A stretch of DNA of 64,000 nt, from positions 34,910,444 through 34,974,443 of the forward strand of contig OZ038389.1 of assembly GCA_964036045.1 (NCBI GenBank), written 5' to 3'. Every line of letters begins with the position of its first letter. Position 1 is the stretch's first letter. Positions 52,895 to 63,177 of this stretch are shown here, piece by piece. The position numbers and the translations under genes were made by a program. Under the pieces are notes generated by a model. It saw only the letters and a list, made by a program, of their open reading frames with translations, had not been told where the DNA came from and made no database searches. This stretch comes from Eutreptiella sp. 'Long Island Sound 2002' (taxonomy: Eukaryota; Euglenozoa; Euglenophyceae; Eutreptiales; Eutreptiaceae).

Positions 52895-53996
52895 ACCTGT
52901 GCACCAAAAGTGTATAATGGAATGACCCTCCCCCCTTCCCCCTGACGTAACGTAACAACCACCAGAACACTGCCACACGCCCACCAACGGCAGCTGGACA
53001 CCAAAATAGTGACACCAGAAACCACAACAACGCAGAAAGTACATTGGGGGGCCGCGGCCCCATGGTGATACCACAACAACACAAAGAAGGGGAGAGAGGC
53101 ATGGCCGTGGACGTGCCTTCAGCCCCATTGTAGGGATGCGCATAAAGGAGAAATAGCCCCGGTCCCCGACCCTTAGTAGACTGACGGTGTGCACTACATG
53201 CAAGGTATACCACCGCTGCCATGGGGTACTGTGTGTTCAAATACCCAACCCCAATAGTCCCCCCCCCCCCCCTCTGGGCCTCTGGCTACCACATAGGTTC
53301 CAGCCATTGTCCTCCAGAGCGCAAAACCTTCAACCCAACATACACGACTCAAAATGATTAGAGGGATGCGGTAAATGTTGAGGGGGTTGTTGGGCATGGC
53401 TATCGTGGCAGATACTGGTCTGTGGTCAGTGGTTATTATTGGTGTCAATGTAGGTATTGAATGGTTTGAAGGTTGTGTTGAAAGAGGGGGAAGTGAGGAT
53501 AAGGTTGATGCACGGGGGGGCCGTCTCCTCGGTTCGGGTACGCGACTCCCCCCCCCCCCCCCCTCCCTGCCCTCCGGGCCCACTTAGTTACCAAGGGTCA
53601 ATGGCTACTGGCTACACATATGGTGGTGCCAAAGGCGCCCGAAAATTTTGTCCCCTTTGCTAGGGACCCCCGAGAATGCAGGGGTTAGGTAGCATTTCCG
53701 CCCACTTGCGGGCCCCCAAGAAGGCAGGGGTGAGGTAGCCAATTTTGATTTTGAGGTAGCCACTTTTGATCAGAGCTTTTGAGCGCCAGATATCGCAAGA
53801 CGAGGCACTATACAAATGTCGTTTGTTGCGAGGTGCTTTCAGCGCGGATGGGCAAGACGGGGCGCTATACAAATCGTTTGTTGCCAGCTGAAGATCCTGC
53901 ATTCGGAGCAAAACCCCGGCCCGAGTGTAGCGCCAATTTCTTTCTGGGGCGAACACATTCGTTCCATCTTTCTTTCTCCTTCCCACGCTTTGTTGC
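52895..53996. other. No gene supported
   Basis: Holds C runs (53258-53272 and 53550-53564), a foldback half-site near 53346 (CTCAAAATGATTAG), a GGTGCCAAAGGCGCC motif near 53626 also seen near 7318, 40585 and 47150, and the GCGCTATACAAAT motif at about 53770-53880. Confidence 0.55.
53770..53880 (+). repeat. Dispersed motif with CTATACAAAT, doubled
   Basis: Two units about 60 bp apart: CAAGACGAGGCACTATACAAA (first 20 nt conserved) and CAAGACGGGGCGCTATACAA, each followed by a CGTTTGTTGC-type end. Inverted relative at 29575-29640. Confidence 0.7.
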
Positions 53997-54306
53997 GTGG
54001 CCCCTCGAGTTGGGGTTAGGGACTCACAGTCCACGCTTCGGTGTGGCCCCTCGAGTTGGGGTTAGGGACTCACAATCCACGCTCTGTTGCGTGGCCCCTC
54101 GAGTTGGGGTTAGGGACTCACAATCCACGCTTTTTTGCGTGGCCCCTCGAGTTGGGGTTAGGGACTCACAATCCACGCTTCGGTGTGGCCCCTCGAGTTG
54201 GGGTTAGGGACTCACAATCCACGCTTTTTTGCGTGGCCCCTCGAGTTGGGGTTAGGGACTCATAATCCACGCTTCGGTGTGGCCCCTCGAGTTGGGGTTA
54301 GGGACT
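53997..54306 (+). repeat. Alternating 46/48-bp tandem array with a GGGTTAGGG core
   Basis: Seven units start at 54001, 54047, 54095, 54143, 54189, 54237 and 54283 (CCCCTCGAGTTGGGGTTAGGG, first 20 nt constant). Two unit types alternate irregularly: 46 bp with CGCTTCGGTGTGG and 48 bp with CGCTTTTTTGCGTGG or CGCTCTGTTGCGTGG. The last unit runs directly into the 5' end of the first zinc-finger gene. Confidence 0.95.
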
Positions 54307-54333
54307 GCTGAAATCGAGCACTCATCCGTCATT

Positions 54334-55374
54334 ATGTGTCATGGCCAGTTGATGAGTGTAGAAGAATTTCCTGTTCCCCAGTTGCATGCGTGGAATGGCA
54401 TGTTGGTTCAGAACATATTGAAGTTTAGAGGTGAACATTGCCGCTTCGTTAAGTTGAGGGCAAACGAAGACCACATGTGGTTTGAGTCTTCTGCACGATT
54501 GAGTGCGCTCAAATCTGAACTTCTTTTGAATCCTCCTGAGTTCGCTCCTACGATTGGTGTTCCTCCATACCCCAATCTGCCCATCTGTGCCCTCAATGAT
54601 GCATCTTGTACCGTGAAGGTCGGATCCGCCGCACCTATCTCATGCACATGCGCAGTGTGTAACCATGTTGTCCCCTTACACAGCATGCGGACTCATGTGG
54701 GGAGGCACATCCTGAGGGACGAGTGTGTTGCAGATGCCTGCGGCTTTTGTGGAAGCAAGGAATGCACCACAGAATTGCTCCGCAATGGCCAGGGTAAGCT
54801 TGTTTCCGTCATCTTGACAAATTGTCCCCTGGAGCCCACTAACGTTCGGTGGGGGGTGATGGCGAAGGCTTCTGCACGCAATCCGTGCACAAACCGGCCA
54901 ATGCATTGCACCTTGTGTAAGTCCACTGTATGGTTGTACGGCATGCAAATGCACTTCGATGCAAAGCATCCCGATGTCGCTCCCCCGGGTAGCCTTTGTG
55001 CCCCACCCTCGGAGCGGGATGTTGTCCTTGCTCGGACCGCGCATGATGGATGCAAGAAGAAAAAAATGGGAGACGATGCACAACAGAACGAGGAGGTGGA
55101 TGTGGCAATGGGCCCCCCTTCGGCGACCCCCCCTGCCAATGTTCCCAACCCCCCTTCGTCTACCTCCTCCTCCTCCTCCTCCTCCTCCTCCTCCTCCTCC
55201 TCCTCCTCCTCTTCCTCCTCCTCCACAGAGTCTTCAGGTGCAGAGCGCACACGCCCTTTGGAGAGTGTAGGACAGCGCAGGAAAGTGGAGTTGTCATGGA
55301 CACGGCCCCGAAAGCAACGGAATATAAATGTCTCCAATTCCGACTCATCGTCGGAGGGAGAGCTTTTTAAGTGA
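54334..55374 (+). CDS. Zinc-finger protein with polySer tract, copy 1 of a tandem gene array
   Basis: 346 aa from the first in-frame ATG (54334). A second ATG is at 54352. The N-terminal 100 residues contain FRGEHCRFVKLRANEDHMW. The first C2H2-like finger is at about 104-125: CTCAVC, then THVGRH. A Cys group CGFCGSKEC lies at about 136-145. After NPCTNRP comes a second finger at about 190-213: CTLC, then MHFDAKH. A basic KKKKMGDD segment, 20 consecutive Ser after SST, and an acidic tail (SNSDSSSEGELF) follow. It probably binds nucleic acid. The spacing CxFC...C...NPC...CxxC...H...H recalls repetitive orphan zinc-finger ORFs of other eukaryotes, an impression only. The upstream 20 codons differ from copies 2 and 3, so the start could be a splice acceptor at TTCCCCAG (54382). 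Confidence 0.75.
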   Translation: MCHGQLMSVEEFPVPQLHAWNGMLVQNILKFRGEHCRFVKLRANEDHMWFESSARLSALKSELLLNPPEFAPTIGVPPYPNLPICALNDASCTVKVGSAAPISCTCAVCNHVVPLHSMRTHVGRHILRDECVADACGFCGSKECTTELLRNGQGKLVSVILTNCPLEPTNVRWGVMAKASARNPCTNRPMHCTLCKSTVWLYGMQMHFDAKHPDVAPPGSLCAPPSERDVVLARTAHDGCKKKKMGDDAQQNEEVDVAMGPPSATPPANVPNPPSSTSSSSSSSSSSSSSSSSSSSSTESSGAERTRPLESVGQRRKVELSWTRPRKQRNINVSNSDSSSEGELFK

Positions 55375-55419
55375 GCCGTGGGCGAAATGGAAAAAAAAAG
55401 GGACGGAACGAGCTGTATT

Positions 55420-55680
55420 TGTGTATATGGCGAAGGAAAAAAACCTACTACTGTAGAGCAGTACTTCTGTGTACGGCGAAGGAAAAAAAAACTTATTACC
55501 ATAGAGCAGTACTTGTGTGTACGGCGAAGGAAAAAAAACCTTGTAGAGCAGTACTTCTGTGTACGGCGAAGGAAAAAAAAACTTATTACCATAGAGCAGT
55601 ACTTGTGTGTACGGCGAAGGAAAAAAAACCTATTCCCATAGAGCAGTACTTGTGTGTACAGCGAAGGAAAAAAAAACTAA
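55420..55680 (+). repeat. About 47-bp tandem repeat (GCGAAGGAAAAAAAAC), unit 1 of the gene array
   Basis: Six units with GGCGAAGG at 55429, 55475, 55522, 55565, 55612 and about 55660, each followed by an A run and TAGAGCAGTACTT. Array units 2 and 3 keep four copies (from about 58869 and 62104). It lies in the 3' flank of each zinc-finger gene. Confidence 0.93.
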
Positions 55681-56009
55681 TCAGGTGCCTCGTAGGCCTG
55701 GGCAACCTGGCAGGCACCCAGCTGCTCCCCGGTGTGACGGGCCGTGTCGGAGAGAACAGCATATATATACGGCCCTCCCCTGGCAGAGGGTGTGGGCGCC
55801 TACAACCACCATTGCAATGGTGAGGAGGTAGAGTGGAGGCCTCCGTTGTTGTAGAGTAACCCCTTAGGCCACCGCGTCTCTGCCAAACTGAACTAGACCT
55901 CTGCTAACCCCCTCCCCTAGCCCCCCCCCCCCCCCGGGCAACTAGCAGCGACCAGCAAGTCCCTTAGAAAAGCCCTCCTCGGCGGCTAGCCCCCCCCCCC
56001 CCCGAAACA

Positions 56010-56044
<35 letters not shown>

Positions 56045-56894
56045 AGGGGCCTTCGGCCCACTTCTACTGGGGGGGGGGAGTCGCGTCTATAAGCGAGGAG
56101 ACGGCCCACCCGTGGGTTGATGCGAGTTTGTGAGGAAAGGCGTGAGTTTGTAGGTCTTATACCGGACACCGAACAGAAATAGGACAAGGGGATCACACAC
56201 TGTCGACCAAATTCCGAACGGCAGTGCGGTGATCACTGTTCTATGCTGAGCAGGTCGCGGAGTGATCGCGGATTTCTGAATAGGACTCACTTGAACTGCG
56301 TGAATGCAAATGATTAAACAAGAAACAACAAATGCACGAACCGTCATTTTGAACTCAAAAAGCACACAGAAATACCACGTCTCAAACCTCAGACTCCAGA
56401 ACTTTATTGAGTGCTACTACGACTATTGAGCGATACACACAAGTGAATGCATCAATCATTGAAAAGGTATGTGTGATTGGTTTGCATATGTTGCTTTTCA
56501 TTGATGTATGCCTTTGTTGTGATAATTGCGTATTGCACTTCACCAAACGTCTTCATGCATACGAATATTTACAACAGCTTTTTGTGTGAATCAAAGTCCA
56601 AGCTGCCTTAAGCATTGTGCACTTGCTTTGCATTTGCACCCGACATTTGAATTGCATTAGGTCCTATTTTCTAGATGTTTGAGGACCGGAGTAGTATGTA
56701 GTGTGTTGTGGTCTGTTGTGCCCTTGCTTCGTGTTTTGTGTTTGCCTTGCCTTCTCTGGTTGGTTGCAAACACAGTAGATTCTCCCTCTTGGTAGATGGT
56801 AGCGGTTTGGTTCCGGAATTTTTGTAACCGAGCTTAGTTCACGAAAAATATTTTTCTTCTTTTTTATACTTAAATTCATCTTTTTCGCTCTGTG
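55681..56894. other. Spacer of gene-array unit 1
   Basis: Contains a TATA-like ATATATAC at 55761-55768, C runs at about 55921-55935, 55990-56003 and 56012-56044 (33 C), and about 700 bp of AT-richer sequence conserved in all three units. A 60-codon plus-strand frame at 56407-56589 recurs in each unit but lacks an ATG start. No gene supported. Confidence 0.55.
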
Positions 56895-57775
56895 TCTCTC
56901 TGTAGAAAAGGGCGAATTTCGGCGAATTATACACTAGTGTAGGCGCATGACATGACACTGTGTCCCTTTGTAGAGAACGGCGAGTTTCGGTGAATTATAC
57001 ACTGGTGTGGGTACATGACATGACAATGTGTCTCCCTGTAGAGAAGGGGGAGTTTCGGTGAATTATACACTGGTGTGGGTACATGACATGACACTGTATC
57101 CCCCTGTAGAGAACGCAGAGTTTCGGGGAATCATACACTGGTGTGGGTACATGACATGACACTGTGTCCCCCTGTAGAGAACGGCGAGTTTCGGTGAATG
57201 ATACACTAGTATGGGTACATGACTTGACACTGTGTCCCCCTGTAGAGCAGGGCGACTTTCGGCGAATTATACACTGGTGTGGGTACATGACATGACACTG
57301 TGTCCCCCTGCAGAGAACGGCGAATTTCGGTGAATTATACACTGGTGTGGGTACATGACATGACACTGTGTCCCCCTGTAGAGAACGGCGACTTTCGGCG
57401 AAATATACACTGGTGTGGGTACATGACATGACACTGTGTCCCCCTGTAGAGAAGGGCGAGTTTCGGTGAATTATACACTGGTGTTGGTACATGACATGAC
57501 ACTGTGTCCCCCTGTAGAGAAGGGGGAGTTTCGGCGAATTATACACTGGTGTGGGTACATGACATGACAATGTTTCCCCCTGCGGAGAACGGCGAGTTTC
57601 GGCGAATTATACACGGGTGTGGGTACATGACATGACACTTTGACCCCCTGTAGAGAACGGCGAGTTTCGGTGAATTATACCCTGTTGTCGGTACATGACA
57701 TGACATTGTGGCCCCCTGTAGAGAACGGAGACTTTCGGTGAATTATACACTATTGTCGGTATTATGTGTCATTGT
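56895..57775 (+). repeat. 68-bp tandem array, unit 1 of the gene array
   Basis: About 13 units of 68 bp, each with TTCGGTGAATTATACACTGG, then GTACATGACATGACAC and CCCCTGTAGAGAA. 68 is not a multiple of three, so the minus-strand ORF of 191 codons here is a repeat artefact. It lies immediately upstream of gene copy 2. Confidence 0.97.
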
Positions 57776-57815
57776 TCAAGAATTTCTTGTTCCCCAGTTG
57801 CATGCGTGGAATGGC

Positions 57816-58820
57816 ATGTTGGTTCAGAACGTATTGAAGTTTAGAGGTGAACATTGCCGCTTCGTTAAGTTGAGGGCAAACGAGGACCACATGTGGTTTG
57901 AGTCTTCTGCACGATTGAGTGCGCTCAAATCTGAACTTCTTTTGAATCCTCCTGAGTTCGCTCCTACGATTGGTGTTCCTCCATACCCCAATCTGCCGAT
58001 CTGTGCCCTCAACGATGCATCTTGTACTGTGAAGGTGGGATCCGCCGCACCTATCTCATGCACATGCGCAGTGTGGAACCATGTTGTCCCCTTACATAGC
58101 ATGCGGACTCATGTGGGGAGGCACATCCTGAGGGACGAGTGTGTTGCAGATGCCTGCGGCTTTTGTGGAAGCAAGGAATGCACCACAGAATTGCTCCGCA
58201 ATGGCCAGGGTAAGCTTGTTTCCGTCATCTTGACAAATTGTCCCCTGGAGCCCACTAACGTTCGGTGGGGGGTGATGGCGAAGGCTTCTGCACGCAATCC
58301 GTGCACAAACCGGCCAATGCATTGCACCTTGTGTAAGTCCACTGTATGGTTGTACGGCATGCAAATGCACTTCGATGCAAAGCATCCCGATGTCGCCCCC
58401 CCGGGTAGCCTTTGTGCCCCACCCTCGGAGCGGGATGTTGTCCTTGCTCGGACCGCGCATGATGGATGCAAGAAGAAAAAAATGGGAGACGATGCACAAC
58501 AGAACGAGGAGGTGGATGTGGCAATGGGCCCCCCTTCGGCGACCCCCCCTGCCAATGTTCCCAACCCCCCTTCGTCTACCTCCTCCTCCTCCTCCTCCTC
58601 CTCCTCCTCCTCCTCCTCCTCCTCCTCCTCCTCCTCCTCCTCCTCCTCCTCCTCCTCCTCTTCCTCCTCCTCCACAGAGTCTTCAGGTTGCAGAGCGCAC
58701 ACGTCCTTTGGAGAGTGTAGGACAGCGCAGGAAAGTGGAGTTGTCATGGACACGGCCCCGAAAGCAACGGAATATAAATGTCTCCAATTCCGACTCATCG
58801 TCGGAGGGAGAGCTTTTTAA
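57816..58820 (+). pseudogene. Zinc-finger gene, copy 2, damaged
   Basis: About 97-99% identical to copy 1 over most of its length but altered in three ways. The second Cys of the first finger is Trp (TGT to TGG at 58074-58076). The Ser tract is 31 codons. One extra T near 58688 shifts the frame, so the acidic tail is replaced by CRAHTSFGECRT and an unrelated end. The first in-frame ATG is 57816. The upstream sequence lacks the copy 1 ATGs. An intron acceptor at TTCCCCAG just upstream would allow a 5' exon elsewhere. Probably non-functional, or makes a shortened DNA-binding protein. Confidence 0.7.
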
Positions 58821-60229
58821 GTGAGCCGTGGGCGAAATGGAAAAAAAAAGGGACGGAACGAGCTGTATTTGTGTATATGGCGAAGGAAAAAAACCTACTA
58901 CTGTAGAGCAGTACTTCTGTGTACGGCGAAGGAAAAAAAAACTTATTACCATAGAGCAGTACTTGTGTGTACGGCGAAGGAAAAAAAACCTATTCCCATA
59001 GAGCAGTACTTGTGTGTACAGCGAAGGAAAAAAAAAACTAATCAGGTGCCTCGTAGGCCTGGGCAACCTGGCAGGCACCCAGCTGCTCTCCGGTGTGACG
59101 GGCCGTGTCGGAGAGAACAGCATATATATACGGCCCTCCCCTGGCAAAGGGTGTGGGCGCCTACAACCACCATTGCAATGGTGAGGAGGTAGAGTGGAGG
59201 CCTCCGTTGTTGTAGAGTAACCCCTTAGGCCACCGCGTCTCTGCCAAACTGAACTAGACCTCTGCTAACCCCCTCCCCTAGCCCCCCCCCCCCCCGGGCA
59301 ACTAGCAGCGACTAGCAAGTCCCTTAGAAAAGCCCTCCTCGGCGGCTAGCCCCCCCCCCCCCCAAACAGCCCCCCCCCCTAGGGGCCTTCGGTCCACTTC
59401 TACTGGGGGGGGGAGTCGCGTCTATAAGCGAGGAGACGGCCCACCCGTGGGTTGATGCGAGTTTGTGAGGAAAGACGTGAGTTTGTAGGTCTTATACCGG
59501 ACACCGAACAGAAATAGGACAATGGGATCACACACTGTCGACCAAATTCTGAACGGCAGTGCGGTGATCACTGTTCTATGCTGAGCAGGTCGCGGAGTGA
59601 TCGCGGATTTCTGAATAGGACTCACTTGAACTACGTGAATGCAAATGATTAAACAAGAAACAACAAATGCACGAACCGTCATTTTGAACTCAAAAAGCAC
59701 ACAGAAATACCACGTCTCAAACCTGAGACTCCAGAACTTTATTGAGTGCTACTACGACTATTGAGCGATACACACAAGTGAATGCATCAATCATTGAAAA
59801 GGTATGTGTGATTGGTTTGCATATGTTGCTTTTCATTGATGTATGCCTTTGTTGTGATAATTGCGTATTGCACTTCACCAAACGTCTTCATGCATACGAA
59901 TATTTACAACAGCTTTTTGTGTGAATCAAAGTCCAAGCTGCCTTAAGCATTGTGCACTTGCTTTGCATTTGCACCCGACATTTGAATTGCATTAGGTCCT
60001 ATTTTCTAGATGTTTGAGGACCGGAGTAGTATGTAGTGTGTTGTGGTCTGTTGTGCCCTTGCTTCGTGTTTTGTGTTTGCCTTGCCTTCTCTGGTTGGTT
60101 GCAAACACAGTAGATTCTCCCTCTTGGTAGATGGTAGCGGTTTGGTTCCGGAATTTTTGTAACCGAGCTTAGTTCACGAAAAATATTTTTCTTCTTTTTT
60201 ATACTTAAATTCATCTTTTTCACTCTGTG
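58821..60229. other. Spacer of gene-array unit 2
   Basis: Same order as unit 1: about 47-bp repeats (four copies), TATA-like ATATATAC near 59124, shorter C runs, and the conserved AT-richer block. No gene supported. Confidence 0.6.
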
Positions 60230-60965
60230 TCTCTCTGTAGAAAAGGGCGAATTTCGGCGAATTATACACTAGTGTAGGCGCATGACATGACACTGTGTCC
60301 CTTTGTAGAGAACGGCGAGTTTCGGTGAATTATACACTGGTGTGGGTACATGACATGACAATGTGTCTCCCTGTAGAGAACGGCGAGTTTCGGTGAATGA
60401 TACACTGGTGTGGGTACATGACATGACACTGTGTCCCCCTGTAGAGCAGGGCGACTTTCGGCGAATTATACACTGGTGTGGGTGCGTGACATGACACTGT
60501 GTCCCCCTGCAGAGAACGGCGAATTTCGGTGAATTATACACTGGTGTGGGTACATGACATGACACTGTGTCCCCCTGTAGAGAACGGCGAGTTTCGGCGA
60601 AATATACACTGGTGTGGGTACATGACATGACACTGTGTCCCCCTGTAGAGAAGGGCGAGTTTCGGTGAATTATACACTGGTGTTGGTACATGACATGACA
60701 CTGTGTCCCCCTGTAGAGAAGGGGGAGTTTCGGCGAATTATACACTGGTGTGGGTACATGACATGACAATGTTTGCCCCTGCGGAGAACGGCGAGTTTCG
60801 GCGAATTATACACTGGTGTGGGTACATGACATGACACTTTGACCCCCTGTAGAGAACGGCGAGTTTCGGTGAATTATACCCTGTTGTCGGTACATGACAT
60901 GACATTGTGCCCCCCTGTAGAGAACGGAGACTTTCGGTGAATTATACACTATTGTCGGTATTATG
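60230..60965 (+). repeat. 68-bp tandem array, unit 2 of the gene array
   Basis: About 11 units, two or three fewer than in unit 1. This accounts for much of the shorter unit length (3199 versus 3416 bp). Immediately upstream of gene copy 3. Confidence 0.97.
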
Positions 60966-61014
60966 TGTCATTGTTCAAGAATTTCCTGTTCCCCAGTTGC
61001 ATGCGTGGAATGGC

Positions 61015-62049
61015 ATGTTGGTTCAGAACGTATTGAAGTTTAGAGGTGAACATTGCCGCTTCGTTAAGTTGAGGGCAAACGAGGACCACATGTGGTTTGA
61101 GTCTTCTGCACGATTGAGTGCGCTCAAATCTGAACTTCTTTTGAATCCTCCTGAGTTCGCTCCTACGATTGGTGTTCCTCCATACCCCAATCTGCCGATC
61201 TGTGCCCTCAACGATGCATCTTGTACTGTGAAGGTGGGATCCGCCGCACCTATCTCATGCACATGCGCAGTGTGGAACCATGTTGTCCCCTTACATAGCA
61301 TGCGGACTCATGTGGGGAGGCACATCCTGAGGGACGAGTGTGTTGCAGATGCCTGCGGCTTTTGTGGAAGCAAGGAATGCACCACAGAATTGCTCCGCAA
61401 TGGCCAGGGTAAGCTTGTTTCCGTCATCTTGACAAATTGTCCCCTGGAGCCCACTAACGTTCGGTGGGGGGTGATGGCGAAGGCTTCTGCACGCAATCCG
61501 TGCACAAACCGGCCAATGCATTGCACCTTGTGTAAGTCCACTGTATGGTTGTACGGCATGCAAATGCACTTCGATGCAAAGCATCCCGATGTCGCTCCCC
61601 CGGGTAGCCTTTGTGCCCCACCCTCGGAGCGGGATGTTGTCCTTGCTCGGACCGCGCATGATGGATGCAAGAAGAAAAAAATGGGAGACGATGCACAACA
61701 GAACGAGGAGGTGGATGTGGCAATGGGCCCCCCTTCGGCGACCCCCCCTGCCAATGTTCCCAACCCCCCTTCGTCTACCTCCTCCTCCTCCTCCTCCTCC
61801 TCCTCCTCCTCCTCCTCCTCCTCCTCCTCCTCCTCCTCCTCCTCCTCCTCGTCCTCCTCCTCCTCCTCCTCCTCCTCCTCCTCTTCCTCCTCCTCCACAG
61901 AGGCGTCATCAGGTGCAGAGCGCACACGTCCTTTGGAGAGTGTAGGACAGCGCAGGAAAGTGGAGTTGTCATGGACACGGCCCCGAAAGCGGCGGAATAT
62001 AAATGTCTCCAATTCCGACTCATCGTCGGAGGGAGAGCTTTTTAAGTGA
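61015..62049 (+). CDS. Zinc-finger protein with polySer tract, copy 3
   Basis: The frame is intact to the same C-terminus as copy 1 (SNSDSSSEGELF). Like copy 2 it has Trp in place of the second Cys of finger 1 (61273-61275). The Ser tract is 39 codons including one TCG, and TEASSG replaces TESSG after it. First in-frame ATG at 61015. The intact second finger and acidic tail suggest it may still be made. The shared Trp shows that copies 2 and 3 are closer to each other than to copy 1. Confidence 0.7.
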   Translation: MLVQNVLKFRGEHCRFVKLRANEDHMWFESSARLSALKSELLLNPPEFAPTIGVPPYPNLPICALNDASCTVKVGSAAPISCTCAVWNHVVPLHSMRTHVGRHILRDECVADACGFCGSKECTTELLRNGQGKLVSVILTNCPLEPTNVRWGVMAKASARNPCTNRPMHCTLCKSTVWLYGMQMHFDAKHPDVAPPGSLCAPPSERDVVLARTAHDGCKKKKMGDDAQQNEEVDVAMGPPSATPPANVPNPPSSTSSSSSSSSSSSSSSSSSSSSSSSSSSSSSSSSSSSSSSSTEASSGAERTRPLESVGQRRKVELSWTRPRKRRNINVSNSDSSSEGELFK

Positions 62050-63177
62050 GCCGTGGGCGAAATGGAAAAAAAAAGGGACGGAACGAGCTGTATTTGTGTA
62101 TATGGCGAAGGAAAAAAAACCTACTACTGTAGAGCAGTACTTATGTTTACGGCGAAGGAAAAAAAAACTTATTACCATAGAGCAGTACTTGTGTGTACGG
62201 CGAAGGAAAAAAAACCTATTCCCATAGAGCAGTACTTGTGTGTACAGCGAAGGAAAAAAAAAACTAATCAGGTGCCTCGTAGGCCTGGGCAACCTGGCAG
62301 GCACCCAGCTGCTCTCCGGTGTGACGGGCCGTGTCGGAGAGAACAGCATATATATATACGGCCCTCCCCTGGCAGAGGGTGTGGGCGCCTACAACCACCA
62401 TTGCAATGGTGAGGAGGTAGAGTGGAGGCCTCCGTTGTTGTAGAGTAACCCCTTAGGCCACCGCGTCTCTGCCAAACTGAACTAGACCTCTGCTAACCCC
62501 CTCCCCTAGCCCCCCCCCCCCCCCGGGCAACTAGCAGCGACTAGCAAGTCCCTTAGAAAAGCCCTCCTCGGCGGCTAGCCCCCCCCCCAAACAACCCCCC
62601 CCCCCCCCCTAGGGGCCTTCGGTCCACTTCTACTGGGGGGGGGGAGTCGCGTCTATAAGCGAGGAGACGGCCCACCCGTGGGTTGATGCGAGTTTGTGAG
62701 GAAAGGCGTGAGTTTGTAGGTCTTATCTCGGACACCGAACAGAAATAGGACAATGGGATCACACACTGTCGACCAAATTCTGAACGGCAGTGCGGTGATC
62801 ACTGTTCTATGCTGAGCAGGTCGCGGAGTGATCGCGGATTTCTGAATAGGACTCACTTGAACTACGTGAATGCAAATGATTAAACAAGAAACAACAAATG
62901 CACGAACCGTCATTTTGAACTCAAAAAGCACACAGAATTACCAGGTCTCAAACCTCAGACTCCGGAACTTTATTGAGTGCTACTACGACTATTGAGCGAT
63001 ACACACAAGTGAATGCATCAACCATTGAAAAGGTATGTGTGATTGGTTTGCATATGTTGCTTTTCATTGATGTATGCCTTTGTTGTGATAATTGCGTATT
63101 GCACTTCACCAAACGTCTTCATGCATACGAATATTTACGACACATTTTTGTGTGAATCAAAGTCCAAGCTGCCTTAA
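62050..63177. other. Spacer of gene-array unit 3, truncated
   Basis: Matches units 1 and 2 through the about 47-bp repeats, TATA-like site (about 62348), C runs and AT-richer block. Homology ends after AAGCTGCCTTAA at about 63177. The 68-bp array is absent, so the tandem array ends here. Confidence 0.85.

Noticed and set aside
54693-55592. Minus-strand 299-codon protein with a polyGlu tract (also at 58109-58798 and 61308-62012)
   Set aside because: Complement of the polyserine zinc-finger gene. The finger motifs, the intact copy 3 frame and the acidic tail support the plus strand.
56995-57570. Minus-strand 191-codon repeat protein (also at 60269-60769)
   Set aside because: Artefact of the 68-bp array. 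The period is not a multiple of three and units are read in different frames.
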